Shown one piece after another: positions 25,314 to 34,661 of a stretch of DNA of 64,000 bases. The DNA comes from Acetobacter orleanensis. Its GTDB lineage: Bacteria; Pseudomonadota; Alphaproteobacteria; Acetobacterales; Acetobacteraceae. The translations under genes were made by a program, and so were the position numbers. Each line of letters opens with the position of its first letter. Position 1 is the stretch's first letter. Location of the stretch: assembly GCF_001581005.1 (NCBI RefSeq), contig NZ_LHZV01000065.1, positions 124,001 to 188,000 of the forward strand, given 5' to 3'. The notes under the pieces are model-generated. The model had not been told where the DNA came from, ran no database searches, and saw only the letters and a program-made list of their open reading frames with translations.

Positions 25314-25796
25314 AAAAAGAAAAACTCCGGCGTGCCGGTGGCCGGCCTATCCGGTGGAGCCGCGTGGGCGGCTGGACACGGGATGGGGACGCTTCCGACA
25401 GGCATAGGTCTGTATGTGTGAGAAAATGAGAGGCGGATGTCCGGTCATGTGCTGAGGTGACAGCAGAGGCGCGGAAACAGAAAGCTGTCTCCGGTCTGGT
25501 CATGCACTCCAAGAACGTGGCCCTGACGATGGTCATATATCCTTCAACCAATGTTTCCTGCTCCCATCTGCGCTGGGCGGCGGTTTAACGCCAGCCGCGC
25601 CCTTAAACTCTAAAGGAGCGGAAACAGGATGCATGACGGGCAATCCTGCCTTGAGCCATGCTTGCCGACCATGACCCAAACGGCAACAAACCGCAAGCCA
25701 TTCAGCAAGACTGTTTTGCATCTCTCTGGTCTTGACACGGTTTCGACATTATCTGTGGGCAGGATTGCCCCAATAAGATGAAGTGTGAGCCGCGCC
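25314..25796. promoter_or_regulatory. Divergent promoter region, including probable rne leader
   Basis: This 483-base stretch separates the rne start from the divergent amidase gene. No convincing gene was seen. In other proteobacteria rne has a long structured 5' leader that RNase E cleaves for autoregulation. The length here is compatible, but I did not establish a fold. Confidence 0.35.
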
Positions 25797-26735
25797 ATGA
25801 CGTCAGACCCTGTAAAAACAGACGGCTTTTTTCTGATGGCCGGGCGGTCCGCCCGCACAGCCGGACTACTTGCTCCACACTCAGCAAATACTTCGCTTAA
25901 TCGGCGCGGCCTTTTGGTTGCGGGTGCTGGGCTCATTACTGGCGGCGTGCTGGGTGGGGCCGCACAGGCCGCAGGCGCGGCGCACCATACCGGCAGCCAG
26001 TCTCTACATGCGCCCGCTATTATTGGAAAAGCGCAACCCACCCTGCCGCTGGTAATGCTGGACCCCGGCCATGGCGGGAAAGACCCCGGTGCCATCGGCT
26101 ATAGTGGTACCTATGAAAAATACGTCGCGGAAGCGGCTGCGGCGGAACTACGCCAGCAGCTTCTGGCAACCGGGCGGTATCGCGTGGCCATGACGCGCAC
26201 GAGCGACCATTTCGTGCCACTGGATGGGCGGGTTGAACTGGCCCAGCAACATGGCGCCTCCCTCTTTATCTCCATGCATGCGGATGCTCTGCACAATGCT
26301 GGAGTCCGCGGTGCCAGCGTGTACACGCATTCGCACGGGGCATCAGACAGCCAGACAGCCGACCTCGCCAAAACAGAAAATAGCGCGGACCGTTATGGTG
26401 GCCCCTTGGTGCAGGGGGCTTCTCCTGAAGTGCAGCAGATTCTGGCCAGTCTGGTGACGGAAGAAGCCCGACGTGGCTCTGCACATATGGCCAGCGCGGT
26501 TGTCTCATCCTTTCAGTCACGCATTAACCTGCTGCCGCACCCGCACCGTCATGCCGCGTTTGCCGTTTTAAAATCGGCCCAGATTCCTTCGGTTCTGGTG
26601 GAGATGGGTTTCATGTCCAACCGGCTGGATGAGGCCGCTCTGCGGCAGGCCGGGCATCGCGCTATGGTGGCTGGTGCCATGTGCACCGCGGTAAACCGCT
26701 ACTTTGCCTCGGCAGGGGTTGGGCTAGCAGGCTAA
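25797..26735 (+). CDS. N-acetylmuramoyl-L-alanine amidase, Amidase_3 type
   Basis: A 312-residue periplasmic zinc amidase that splits daughter-cell peptidoglycan. A Tat-like signal NRRGLLVAGAGLITGG is near residue 36. The catalytic domain starts at VMLDPGHGGKDPGAIG, with zinc ligands in DPGHGG, the Glu in GTYEKYVAEA, and ISMHADA. The family ending SVLVEMGFMSN is present. It lacks an N-terminal AMIN domain. The start is the ATG at 25797; an in-frame GTG at 25785 is possible. Confidence 0.9.
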   Translation: MTSDPVKTDGFFLMAGRSARTAGLLAPHSANTSLNRRGLLVAGAGLITGGVLGGAAQAAGAAHHTGSQSLHAPAIIGKAQPTLPLVMLDPGHGGKDPGAIGYSGTYEKYVAEAAAAELRQQLLATGRYRVAMTRTSDHFVPLDGRVELAQQHGASLFISMHADALHNAGVRGASVYTHSHGASDSQTADLAKTENSADRYGGPLVQGASPEVQQILASLVTEEARRGSAHMASAVVSSFQSRINLLPHPHRHAAFAVLKSAQIPSVLVEMGFMSNRLDEAALRQAGHRAMVAGAMCTAVNRYFASAGVGLAG

Positions 26736-26848
26736 GGCGGGGTTAATTCGTACAAAAATATTTGTTGCAAAAAGAAAACGGACTGGCGGAGGGCCGCTCT
26801 TCCTGATAGTTAGGCTATATTATAACATAGTCTGACGGGATAGCGTTC

Positions 26849-28534
26849 ATGCGTAAAAAACAGACAGGCCTGAAACTGGCCGGTTTGCTTGCAACAGTGT
26901 CTGTGTTTGCGGCAGGCACCAGTCTGGTGTGGCAACCGCTTGCCATTGCCGAAGAAAATCACCCAGCGGCAGAGGCTGCGAAGCAGAAAATCAGTGTAGA
27001 AGATTTTTTCGGCAAACCGCAGAGTGTGACAAGCAGTGGCTCTGTGACCGTGCATGGCGCGCATATTGATTACGAGGCGGTTTCTGGCACCCTGATTGTC
27101 CACAAAGCCGGCTGGGATGATTCCGAACTTCCGGATGTCGATAAAGACAAAAAACAGCCGGACGCTGCGGCCTCCATGTATTACGTCGCGTATTTCAAAA
27201 AAGGTGTGCGTCCGGAAAATCGGCCCATCACCTTTATTTATAATGGCGGCCCCGGTTCTTCCAGCGTGTGGCTGCATATGGGCGCGTTCGGCCCGAAACG
27301 CGTGGTGACGGCGGATGATGCGCATACACCCGCCGCGCCCTACAGCATTGTGAATAATAACGACAGCCTTCTGGATGTGTCTGATCTGGTGTTTATCGAC
27401 GCACCCGGCACAGGCTACGGACGCCTGATTGGCAAGGATAAGGAAAAAGCATTCTGGGGCACAGATGCAGATGCTGGCGCCTTTACGGATTTCATTGCGC
27501 AGTTCCTGTCTCGCTTTGGCCGTTACAACTCCCCCAAATATCTGTTTGGTGAAAGCTACGGTACAACGCGGTCCGCGATTGTGGCCAATAAGCTGGCTGA
27601 TGATAAAGGGATTGATCTGAACGGTGTGATCCTGCTTTCGCAGATATTGAACTACGATAACGATATTGACGGGGTCGCCATGAACCCCTCGGTAGATCAG
27701 CCTTATGTCTTGGCATTGCCGAGCTACGCCGCAACGGCGTGGTATCACAAATGTCTGCCTGCTCAGCATCCTGACCTTAAGGCATTCCTGAAAGAGGTAG
27801 AGCATTTTGCCCTGACTGATTACACGGCAGCCTTGCAGGAAGGAAACGCCATTTCTGACGCGCAGCGTGACGCCACGGCGCAGAAACTGCATGATTATAC
27901 CGGCCTTCCGGTAGAGTATATCAAAAAGGCGGATCTGCGGATCAGCGGTGGGGAGTTTGAAAAAGCCCTGCAAGGCGATAAGGATCTCGATACCGGGCGT
28001 CTAGATAGCCGCTTTTCTGGCCCGACAATGGATAAACTCTCACAGTTTTCCTCTTATGATCCGCAGTCATCGGCCATGTCTTCCGCCTATATCGCAGCAT
28101 TTAATGATTACGCCCGTAATACGCTGCATTATGGCAACTCCCCGGCCTTTGGTGATGGGTATCAGGAGTATAAATTCTTCTCTGATGCCATCATGAAATG
28201 GGATTTCTCACACAAACAGCCTAATGCGGACTTCCCGATTCATGGTGCGGTGAATGTGCTGCCCGATCTGGCTTCTGCCATGAAGCATAACCCCAGCCTG
28301 AAAGTGATGCTTAATCAGGGATATTATGACCTCGGGACACCCTACTTCGAGGGTATTTATGAAATGAAGCATTTGCCCATTTCACATGACCTGAGCAATA
28401 ATATTCAGATTATGCAGTATGAATCCGGGCATATGGTTTACGCAAACCAGAATGCGCTGACACAGCTGCATGACAACGTCGCGAAATTTATCACGCAGAC
28501 GCACACTGCTCTGGCACCTGCGGCGGCAAAATAA
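26849..28534 (+). CDS. Secreted serine carboxypeptidase-like protein, peptidase family S10
   Basis: A 561-residue protein with an N-terminal signal (KLAGLLATVSVFAAGTSLVW). S10 hallmarks: oxyanion segment FIYNGGPGSSSVWLHMGAFGP, nucleophile serine in FGESYGTTRS, aspartate region near MLNQGYYDLGTPY and histidine in YESGHMVY. S10 enzymes remove C-terminal residues at acidic pH, which suits an acid-producing bacterium. Stand-alone gene with a hairpin downstream. Confidence 0.9.
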   Translation: MRKKQTGLKLAGLLATVSVFAAGTSLVWQPLAIAEENHPAAEAAKQKISVEDFFGKPQSVTSSGSVTVHGAHIDYEAVSGTLIVHKAGWDDSELPDVDKDKKQPDAAASMYYVAYFKKGVRPENRPITFIYNGGPGSSSVWLHMGAFGPKRVVTADDAHTPAAPYSIVNNNDSLLDVSDLVFIDAPGTGYGRLIGKDKEKAFWGTDADAGAFTDFIAQFLSRFGRYNSPKYLFGESYGTTRSAIVANKLADDKGIDLNGVILLSQILNYDNDIDGVAMNPSVDQPYVLALPSYAATAWYHKCLPAQHPDLKAFLKEVEHFALTDYTAALQEGNAISDAQRDATAQKLHDYTGLPVEYIKKADLRISGGEFEKALQGDKDLDTGRLDSRFSGPTMDKLSQFSSYDPQSSAMSSAYIAAFNDYARNTLHYGNSPAFGDGYQEYKFFSDAIMKWDFSHKQPNADFPIHGAVNVLPDLASAMKHNPSLKVMLNQGYYDLGTPYFEGIYEMKHLPISHDLSNNIQIMQYESGHMVYANQNALTQLHDNVAKFITQTHTALAPAAAK

Positions 28535-28585
28535 ACTGACATTTTTTGCGTCAAGACAAGAAAATTTCTTCCTTTGACGTACGAT

Positions 28586-28879
28586 TTACCGCGAGGGTTT
28601 GCTCACACGAGCAAGCCCTCGTTTCTGTTTGAAGCCAGCGCTCAGCAGGCTTGTTCCTACGCCTGCAACCCCGCCGAGCCCCAGCCAGTAGAGAACGCCC
28701 AGCGTAGGGCTCTGGATAAGGCAGAAGGCCAGCGCGCAACAGGGACCTAGTAGCCGAATAACCCGATAAGTCAGTCGAGTGCGTGTCTGGTAGGGAAAAG
28801 CAACGTACGTTCTGGGTTGTAAAAATTCATGGCTCCAGAAGGTTGCACTCCAGAACACTAGCACACACAGCATTATCAT
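28586..28879 (-). CDS. Small membrane protein of iron-uptake cluster (DUF3325-like)
   Basis: A 97-residue protein with two or three hydrophobic segments (IMLCVLVFWSATFW, LLGPCCALAFCLIQ). The ATG at 28879 overlaps the stop of the PepSY gene by four bases. DUF3325 proteins typically accompany PepSY and DUF3649 proteins beside TonB-dependent siderophore receptors, as here. Biochemical function is unknown. Confidence 0.65.
   Translation of the reverse strand: MIMLCVLVFWSATFWSHEFLQPRTYVAFPYQTRTRLTYRVIRLLGPCCALAFCLIQSPTLGVLYWLGLGGVAGVGTSLLSAGFKQKRGLARVSKPSR
28592..28621 (+). terminator. Hairpin after the S10 peptidase gene
   Basis: CGAGGG and TTGCTC pair with GAGCAA and CCCTCG around a four-base loop, followed by a T-rich run. 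It lies 58 bases after the peptidase stop and overlaps the 3' end of the opposite-strand DUF3325-like gene, so it probably ends the rightward transcript. Confidence 0.55.
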
Positions 28880-30351
28880 GCGGTGGGTTCCCGTAATTTT
28901 AGCAGAGCCCAGAGCGCAATGAGACCTGTGGTGAAACCCAGAGCATCTGTTGTGATAAAAACACCCCCACCATGGCTCCATGGATGTGTGCCGGAGAGAT
29001 AGTCCAGCAGTGGCAACGCACATCCTGCGCCAGCCAGAAGCCCGAGTTGCTGCTGCCAGCCAGATGTCGCGTGGCGCGTCAGGGAGAGTGTAAGCGCATG
29101 CGCAGCGCACAGTGCCCATGCGGCAAAGAAAAGCGTGATTTCACATGCCATACGGTCATGCAGAGCAACAGGCAGGCATCTGTTGGCCCAGAAAAACCCG
29201 AGTATAGCAATAGGAAAACTGATAAGCGTTGTAATGGTCAGGCCTTCCGCTAACCTAAAGAACATCTGTTCTCCCGATGAGCGGCGGCGCTTCATGAGAA
29301 AGACCACAAACCCGCTCGCGGCTAACGCTGTCGCGGCTAGTCCAGAAAGGAAATAGAGCCAGCGCAAGGAGAGCGGCGCGTAGCGGGCATAATGTAATCC
29401 GCGCACAAGCTGCATGGTCGCGGCAGCCGGAGGGCTGTGTGTTACCGAACGGAGAAGACGACCATCTTTGCGGCTGAAATCTACATGATCTCTGGTTAGG
29501 AATGGACCAAAGGCGTCACTTTTAAAAATCCGCACTTCGTCAGGCGTAAAAAGAACGAGATTGCCATCAGGGCTGTGCAGTGTAGCGCGTGCCTGTGCAA
29601 GGAGAGGAGCAAGAGGCGGCAATAAGGGGCCAGTTTGCAAAACATGCCCTTTAGGCGGAGCCTTTTCCTTTTTGGGTAGCGCAGTGTTGTGTGAGGGAAA
29701 AAACGACTGCGCAGGGATGAGGAGCCGCGCATGGATAGCCGTGCCGGTGTACCCCATGAAAAGAATGAAGGGGAGAAACAGAACGCCAGCAATCAGATGC
29801 GCATCGACCCACGCACGAGGGCGCGGGCCGAATGGTCGGAACAGAACGAGGTCCGGCCAGAGGGCTTTGAGGTGAATGATAATACCGGAGCCAAGAGCAA
29901 CCAGCAGGCAGAGACCAAGAAAAGTTACAATCTGCGCGCCGGGTTGAGTGCCGCCCCGAAGCGAGAAATGGAAATTATAGAAAAACTGCCCCCCTGCGGT
30001 GTCACGCGTAGGGAAAGCCGCGCCGGTTGTTGAATTTAGCGCCGCGCCGATAAATTCATGCCCATCATAATGGAGCACCCGCAAAATCGGGTCACGGTGT
30101 GAGGGGAGGGACAGGAACGCGGAAACCCCTTGCTCTTCCTCGGTCTGAATGGTTTCAGCGGCGGCTTGGAGGGCTGTAGGGCTCAGGAGTGTGGTTTGTG
30201 TCAGCGGGACTTCGGGCTGCATCCACTGGGTGATTTCCGTATCGAAAACCGCCAGTGTTCCAGAAGCAAAAACAAGGACCAGAAGCAATCCGGCCAGAAA
30301 GCCCACCCAGCTATGGAGCCACCCCAGACGTACCCGTAATGTTTCACGCAT
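28876..30351 (-). CDS. PepSY-associated transmembrane protein
   Basis: A 491-residue inner-membrane protein. The first helix (WLHSWVGFLAGLLLVLVFASGTLAVF) and the central FHFSLRG and WVDAHLIAGVLFLPF segments match PepSY-TM proteins, which accompany TonB-dependent receptors and are thought to help reduce or release ferric siderophores. Histidines in LHSW, FNFHF and DAHL could bind heme. It is flanked by DUF3649-like and DUF3325-like genes, with a siderophore receptor divergent from them. The function in iron uptake is an inference from this standard neighbourhood. Confidence 0.85.
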   Translation of the reverse strand: MRETLRVRLGWLHSWVGFLAGLLLVLVFASGTLAVFDTEITQWMQPEVPLTQTTLLSPTALQAAAETIQTEEEQGVSAFLSLPSHRDPILRVLHYDGHEFIGAALNSTTGAAFPTRDTAGGQFFYNFHFSLRGGTQPGAQIVTFLGLCLLVALGSGIIIHLKALWPDLVLFRPFGPRPRAWVDAHLIAGVLFLPFILFMGYTGTAIHARLLIPAQSFFPSHNTALPKKEKAPPKGHVLQTGPLLPPLAPLLAQARATLHSPDGNLVLFTPDEVRIFKSDAFGPFLTRDHVDFSRKDGRLLRSVTHSPPAAATMQLVRGLHYARYAPLSLRWLYFLSGLAATALAASGFVVFLMKRRRSSGEQMFFRLAEGLTITTLISFPIAILGFFWANRCLPVALHDRMACEITLFFAAWALCAAHALTLSLTRHATSGWQQQLGLLAGAGCALPLLDYLSGTHPWSHGGGVFITTDALGFTTGLIALWALLKLREPTA

Positions 30352-30366
30352 GGGCTGCCTTTCTCA

Positions 30367-30708
30367 TCAAAGCGGAAGTGCTGTGGTAAGAGCCGCGGCG
30401 GCACAGGCACCAAGGCAAAGCATCAGTCCCCAGCGGTAGCGGAGTCCGGCAAACCCGGCCAGAACAAGGCAAGGGAGAAGAGCGGCAATGACCATGCCGC
30501 CCAGATCTGTCCTGAGTCGCACATCCTCAAATGGCAGATGCCGCGTGAGCAGCATGACCAGATGCGCTGTTAAAAAACAAAGTGCGCACACAAGGGCCAG
30601 CAGGCCGCACCGCCGGAGCACAGCCTGCTGTTTCTGGCGCTTTTTGGTGTTGGCATGCAGGGAAGAAGCGCCCGCTAAGCCGGTTTCTATGGTGCGACTC
30701 ATTCTCAT
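30367..30708 (-). CDS. Small membrane protein (DUF3649-like)
   Basis: About 113 residues from the ATG at 30708 (30702 is also possible). It has three hydrophobic stretches (LLALVCALCFLTAHLVMLL, GGMVIAALLPCLVLAGFAGL, GLMLCLGACAAAALTTAL). The size and position upstream of a PepSY protein match DUF3649 proteins of iron-uptake clusters. First gene of the leftward trio. Confidence 0.65.
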   Translation of the reverse strand: MRMSRTIETGLAGASSLHANTKKRQKQQAVLRRCGLLALVCALCFLTAHLVMLLTRHLPFEDVRLRTDLGGMVIAALLPCLVLAGFAGLRYRWGLMLCLGACAAAALTTALPL

Positions 30709-30795
30709 GTTGCTAGGGGCTCTGGGGAACGCTGTAAAGCCCGGTAACAGAACCATCTTATAAAATAATGTTGCGAATGTCTCTTAATTGCGCCT

Positions 30796-33132
30796 ATGCA
30801 AGCGCGATCAGTCTTTTACTCTGGATTAATGATGATGATGCGTGGTCGCCAGCCAGTCCTTTATTCACTGCACCGGCTTGGGCGGAGTGCGGTTTTACTG
30901 GCAACTGTTGCGGTCTTCAGCCCTGTGGCGTTTGCCGCACAGCAGGAGTCGACCGAGCAGAAGCCTGCGAGCACGCCTGCCAAAGATGTGAAGAAAGCAG
31001 AGCCATCTGTCAGGCCCACCGGCCTGTCTTCTGGTACGTCTTCTGGCACGCCCGCTTCTGCCACACCCGCGCAGCAGGATGAAAGTCTTCTGGTAACGGC
31101 CCGGCGGCGGAACCAGATGGAAGTCATCAGCGGTGGGCAGCTTGGTGCTCTCGGTACCAAAAAGGGGCTGGATGTGCCGTTTAACATTCGCAGCTATACG
31201 TCCAGCCTGATTCTCAACCAGCAATCCCAAACGCTGGGGGAAGTTCTGGAAAATGATCCTTCCGTGCGCACGACCTATGGATACGGCAATTTTTCAGAAA
31301 TTTTCGTGATTCGTGGATTCCCCGTATATGGGGATGATGTTGCCATTAACGGCCTTTACGGCATTACGCCCCGGCAGCTTGTCTCGCCGCAGTTGTATGA
31401 TCAGGTGCAGGTCATGAATGGCGCAAGCGCGTTCCTGAACGGTGCAGCGCCCGGCGGGACCGGCATTGGCGGGACAATTAACCTGATGTTCAAGCATGCC
31501 CGGAACACACCCATCACCCGTGTAACAGGGGATTACGCAAGCCAGGGTGTTGGTGGCGGCAGTCTGGATGTCGGGCGGCGCTTCGGGCAGGATAAAGCCT
31601 ACGGTCTGCGCCTGAATGTGGCAGGTCTGGCTGGTCAGACTTCGGTTGATCACGAACGTCGCCATTCCACCGCGCTTGGTGCGGATTTTGACTGGCATGA
31701 TGACAAAACCCGCATTTCTCTGGATATGAACTATCAGAACCAAGGGGTTAATGGGGGCCGCCCCGGCATCTTTCTCGGGGCGGGCGTTACAGGTGTGCCG
31801 CGTGTTCCCAGTGCCTCGCACAATTATGGGCAACGCTGGACATATAATGACCTGAACTATATTTTTGGCATGCTCAATATCGAGCGTGATCTGTCAAAGC
31901 ATGTGACGCTTTATGGGGCTTTTGGCGGTTTGGGGAGTGATGAAAAAGGGAACTACTCCACGCTCACAGTGCAGAACTCCCGTACTGGGGCTGCAACCGC
32001 AGGGGCCATGTATGTGCCATACCAGCAAACAAATGAAAGCACACGAGGCGGTGTACGCGCCCATTTTGAGACCGGGCCCGTCAGGCATGAACTCAACGCC
32101 GGTGGCTCCGCACTGTGGGAAGTAAGTCGCACGGCCTATTCCATGGCGCCCACGCCCTTTAATACCAACCTGTATGAAACTGCGCCGGTGCCTGCCCCTA
32201 AAGAGAGCTGGGTAGGCGGTAATCTGGATAATCCGCTGCCAACAAGCCGAACGCAGCTTTATAGTCTGTTCTTTTCAGATACGATGTCTTTTTGGAAAGA
32301 TCGCATCGCGCTGACCGCCGGGTTCCGTTACCAGAATATGCTCATTAACGGCTATAATGCCTATGGTAATGGCGCGCGAACAACGCGTTATAATGAGGAT
32401 GCCATCACCCCGGTTGTCGGGCTGGTTATACATCCCACCCGCCGCACCTCTCTCTATTTCAACCGGATTGAAGGCCTCGCGCAGGGTCCAACGGCTCAGG
32501 GCGCGAATGTTGTCAATCTCGGTCAGATTTTTCCGCCGTTTAAAAGTGTGCAGTATGAGGTGGGCGCAAAATACGATACCGGACGTTTTGCAACGACACT
32601 GGCTTTTTACCAGATTTCCCAACCTAATTCCTATACGGAGCCATTTGGGAATAACGGTGCGTTTATCTTTCGGGAAAATGGCTTGCAGCGGAACCGGGGG
32701 GCTGAGCTGAGTGTTAACGGACAGATCCTGCCCGGTCTGCGTTTTAACGGCGGCGCTACGCTGATTGATGCTGATCTGCGGCGTACTGCGCAGGGTGCGA
32801 CAAACGGTAATACAGCAATTGGGATCCCCAATTACACCATCAATGGAAATCTGGAATATGACCTTCCTTTCCTGCAGGGTGCAACGCTGGTCGGGCGTGT
32901 AGAAAATACTGGAAAGCAGTGGGTTAATACACGCAATACGCTGCATCTTCCTGTATGGACACGGTTTGACCTTGGTGCCCGCTACACGTTTGCCGTAGCC
33001 CATAAGCCTCTTACCTTGCGCTTTGGGGTCGATAACATTGCTAACACACGCTATTGGGCTTCGGCCTTTAATGGCTATCTGCTTCAGGGGCTACCCAGAA
33101 CGTTCAAGTTTTCCTTCACGACAGATCTGTAA
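30796..33132 (+). CDS. TonB-dependent siderophore receptor
   Basis: A 778-residue outer-membrane receptor. It has a long signal region (SAVLLATVAVFSPVAFAAQQ), a TonB box-like ESLLVTARRR near residue 96, then the plug domain (LGEVLENDPSVRTTYGYGNF, FVIRGFPVYGDDVAINGLYG). A 22-strand-type barrel follows, ending LPRTFKFSFTTDL with the expected aromatic pattern. It probably imports a ferric siderophore. The adjacent divergent membrane genes support this. No clear Fur box could be assigned in the short 87-base gap before the DUF3649-like gene. Confidence 0.92.
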   Translation: MQARSVFYSGLMMMMRGRQPVLYSLHRLGRSAVLLATVAVFSPVAFAAQQESTEQKPASTPAKDVKKAEPSVRPTGLSSGTSSGTPASATPAQQDESLLVTARRRNQMEVISGGQLGALGTKKGLDVPFNIRSYTSSLILNQQSQTLGEVLENDPSVRTTYGYGNFSEIFVIRGFPVYGDDVAINGLYGITPRQLVSPQLYDQVQVMNGASAFLNGAAPGGTGIGGTINLMFKHARNTPITRVTGDYASQGVGGGSLDVGRRFGQDKAYGLRLNVAGLAGQTSVDHERRHSTALGADFDWHDDKTRISLDMNYQNQGVNGGRPGIFLGAGVTGVPRVPSASHNYGQRWTYNDLNYIFGMLNIERDLSKHVTLYGAFGGLGSDEKGNYSTLTVQNSRTGAATAGAMYVPYQQTNESTRGGVRAHFETGPVRHELNAGGSALWEVSRTAYSMAPTPFNTNLYETAPVPAPKESWVGGNLDNPLPTSRTQLYSLFFSDTMSFWKDRIALTAGFRYQNMLINGYNAYGNGARTTRYNEDAITPVVGLVIHPTRRTSLYFNRIEGLAQGPTAQGANVVNLGQIFPPFKSVQYEVGAKYDTGRFATTLAFYQISQPNSYTEPFGNNGAFIFRENGLQRNRGAELSVNGQILPGLRFNGGATLIDADLRRTAQGATNGNTAIGIPNYTINGNLEYDLPFLQGATLVGRVENTGKQWVNTRNTLHLPVWTRFDLGARYTFAVAHKPLTLRFGVDNIANTRYWASAFNGYLLQGLPRTFKFSFTTDL

Positions 33133-33210
33133 TTGCCAGCCCGCGTGGTCATGCTTAAATCTGGATAAGGTGCGGGCCTGAAAGCATTTGTCTCTTATGG
33201 TCCGTTTTTA

Positions 33211-33243
33211 TAAAGCCACCCTTCCGGGTGGCTTTTCTTTTTT
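33211..33243 (+). terminator. Strong terminator after the TonB receptor
   Basis: A perfect ten-pair stem, AAAGCCACCC / GGGTGGCTTT, with TTCC loop is followed by a T-rich tail (TTCTTTTTT). It ends the receptor transcript just before the lysis-like cassette, so that cassette needs its own promoter or read-through. Confidence 0.85.
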
Positions 33244-33255
33244 CCGGACAAAACA

Positions 33256-33648
33256 ATGCAAGACAACCGATGCGCAACCGCCGAAGAGGTGGCGCTCCTG
33301 CGTGAACGTGTGGCGCGTGTTGAAGGAGGGCATGACCACCTTCGTGATGGTCTGGATACCTTATCCAGACAGTTTTCCGATTTGCGGCGGGATTTAACGC
33401 AGGCTGTTGCGGAAAATGCTGCCCGCACACGGCATGAAATCATGTCCCGTGTGGATGAGATGGGCCGTGATGCACAGAGCCGGGACGCTGAAGTTTCCGA
33501 CCGTCTGGCACGTATAGAAGGCGGTATCCGGCTGGCAAACTGGGCAACACTCGCCTGCATCGCCCTCGCCACCGGACTGCTTGGCTGGGCGCAGATTGGC
33601 GACGCTGTCTGGAAAGTTTTGCTGTCTCTGGCGGGAATGTCCTCATGA
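33256..33648 (+). CDS. Phage-type coiled-coil protein with C-terminal membrane helix
   Basis: A 130-residue protein. The N-terminal 95 residues form a heptad-rich coiled coil (EEVALLRERVARVEGGHDHL, RLARIEGG), followed by one membrane helix (WATLACIALATGLLGWAQI). This layout is common for proteins encoded beside phage endolysins and may be holin-related. Its stop overlaps the hydrolase start by four bases. Confidence 0.6.
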   Translation: MQDNRCATAEEVALLRERVARVEGGHDHLRDGLDTLSRQFSDLRRDLTQAVAENAARTRHEIMSRVDEMGRDAQSRDAEVSDRLARIEGGIRLANWATLACIALATGLLGWAQIGDAVWKVLLSLAGMSS

Positions 33649-34052
33649 ACAAGACCGTTGACACCGCTGCGCGCACAGCATGGGGGGAGGCGCGGGGAGA
33701 AGGCCCGCATGGAATGCAGGCCGTGCTCAATGTGATTGGGAACCGCGCGGCCCAGCCGGGATGGTGGGGGCATGACATTGCGTCTGTCTGCACGGCTCCG
33801 GCGCAGTTTTCCTGCTGGAATAAGCAGGACCCTAATCGGACACTCCTGCTGCATGTGGCGCACACCAATGCTCAGTTCCAGCAGGCTTATGCCCTTGCCA
33901 GTCAACTTTGCAGTCAGACACTTTCAGATCTGACAGGCGGCGCCGACCATTATTACGACTGGCGCGGCGTAAAACCCGAATGGGTTCAAAATAAATTTTT
34001 CACAAAAACTATAGGCCACCACGCATTCTATCGGATTGGCCTGAAAGGATAA
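33645..34052 (+). CDS. Phage-type cell wall hydrolase (SleB/Hydrolase_2 family)
   Basis: A 135-residue endolysin-like enzyme. The family motif AARTAWGEARGEGPHGMQAV (with catalytic Glu candidates) and NVIGNRAA are near residues 8-34; ADHYYDWRGVKPEW follows. No signal peptide is seen, so export would need a holin, which the next gene may provide. It sits in a three-gene lysis-like set without other phage genes around it, far from the prophage. Confidence 0.8.
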   Translation: MNKTVDTAARTAWGEARGEGPHGMQAVLNVIGNRAAQPGWWGHDIASVCTAPAQFSCWNKQDPNRTLLLHVAHTNAQFQQAYALASQLCSQTLSDLTGGADHYYDWRGVKPEWVQNKFFTKTIGHHAFYRIGLKG

Positions 34053-34057
34053 ACCGT

Positions 34058-34369
34058 ATGCAACAGACACTTGTAACAAGTGCGAAAGTCAGTAGTCTTG
34101 CCGCACTCATCCCCTTGGTGCTGGGGGCGGTGCCAGAGGCATGGGATCATCTTATCTGCACCGTGATTATTGTGTGTGGCGCCGTGAGCACCGTTATTCC
34201 AGTGCCCCATGCAGGGTCAGCATGGATGGGGCTTTACAAGGCTCTTTCAGTCGCCGGACTCAATTTTGGCTGGGCCGCAAACCATCTTGCGTCAGCGGGC
34301 TCTGTCGCCTCCCTGCCTGACGAGGAGAGTAACGCGCAACATGAGGGGAGGGTGAAGAATGCCCAGTAG
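34058..34369 (+). CDS. Holin-like small membrane protein
   Basis: A 103-residue protein with two hydrophobic segments (VSSLAALIPLVLGAV, LICTVIIVCGAVSTVIPV) and a hydrophilic, acidic C-terminal tail. It follows the hydrolase gene by five bases. The layout fits a phage holin, though the family was not identified with certainty. Confidence 0.6.
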   Translation: MQQTLVTSAKVSSLAALIPLVLGAVPEAWDHLICTVIIVCGAVSTVIPVPHAGSAWMGLYKALSVAGLNFGWAANHLASAGSVASLPDEESNAQHEGRVKNAQ

Positions 34370-34661
34370 TCGTGAAGGCAGTCGTGAAGGTGGGCCGTTA
34401 TTTTTATAAGGCGCTGTTCTGAATTTCCATATTCTGAACGGAGCGAGTTGGATTTGTGAGTGTACGCGAGCGTTTTTCGTCTCATGAAGCCGAAACGCAA
34501 GATAGTCCGATGTTTTTTCCCCCTGCCTTGCTGCTTGTGTCGGCCTTGCGCCAGCAAGATCGGATCGTAAGGATAAAACAGGAGTGATTGGCTATCCGGC
34601 AGGTGTTCGGGAACAGTATCGTTTCTAGAGCGTTTTCACTGTAGCAATGGAGGACATTTTT

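Noticed and set aside
26810-27973. 387-codon open frame opposite the S10 peptidase
   Set aside because: Antisense shadow; the plus strand has a signal peptide and intact S10 catalytic motifs.
30709-30795. Fur box upstream of the TonB receptor
   Set aside because: TTGCGAAT and AATTGCGC segments hint at symmetry, but no convincing palindrome of Fur or RirA type could be aligned.
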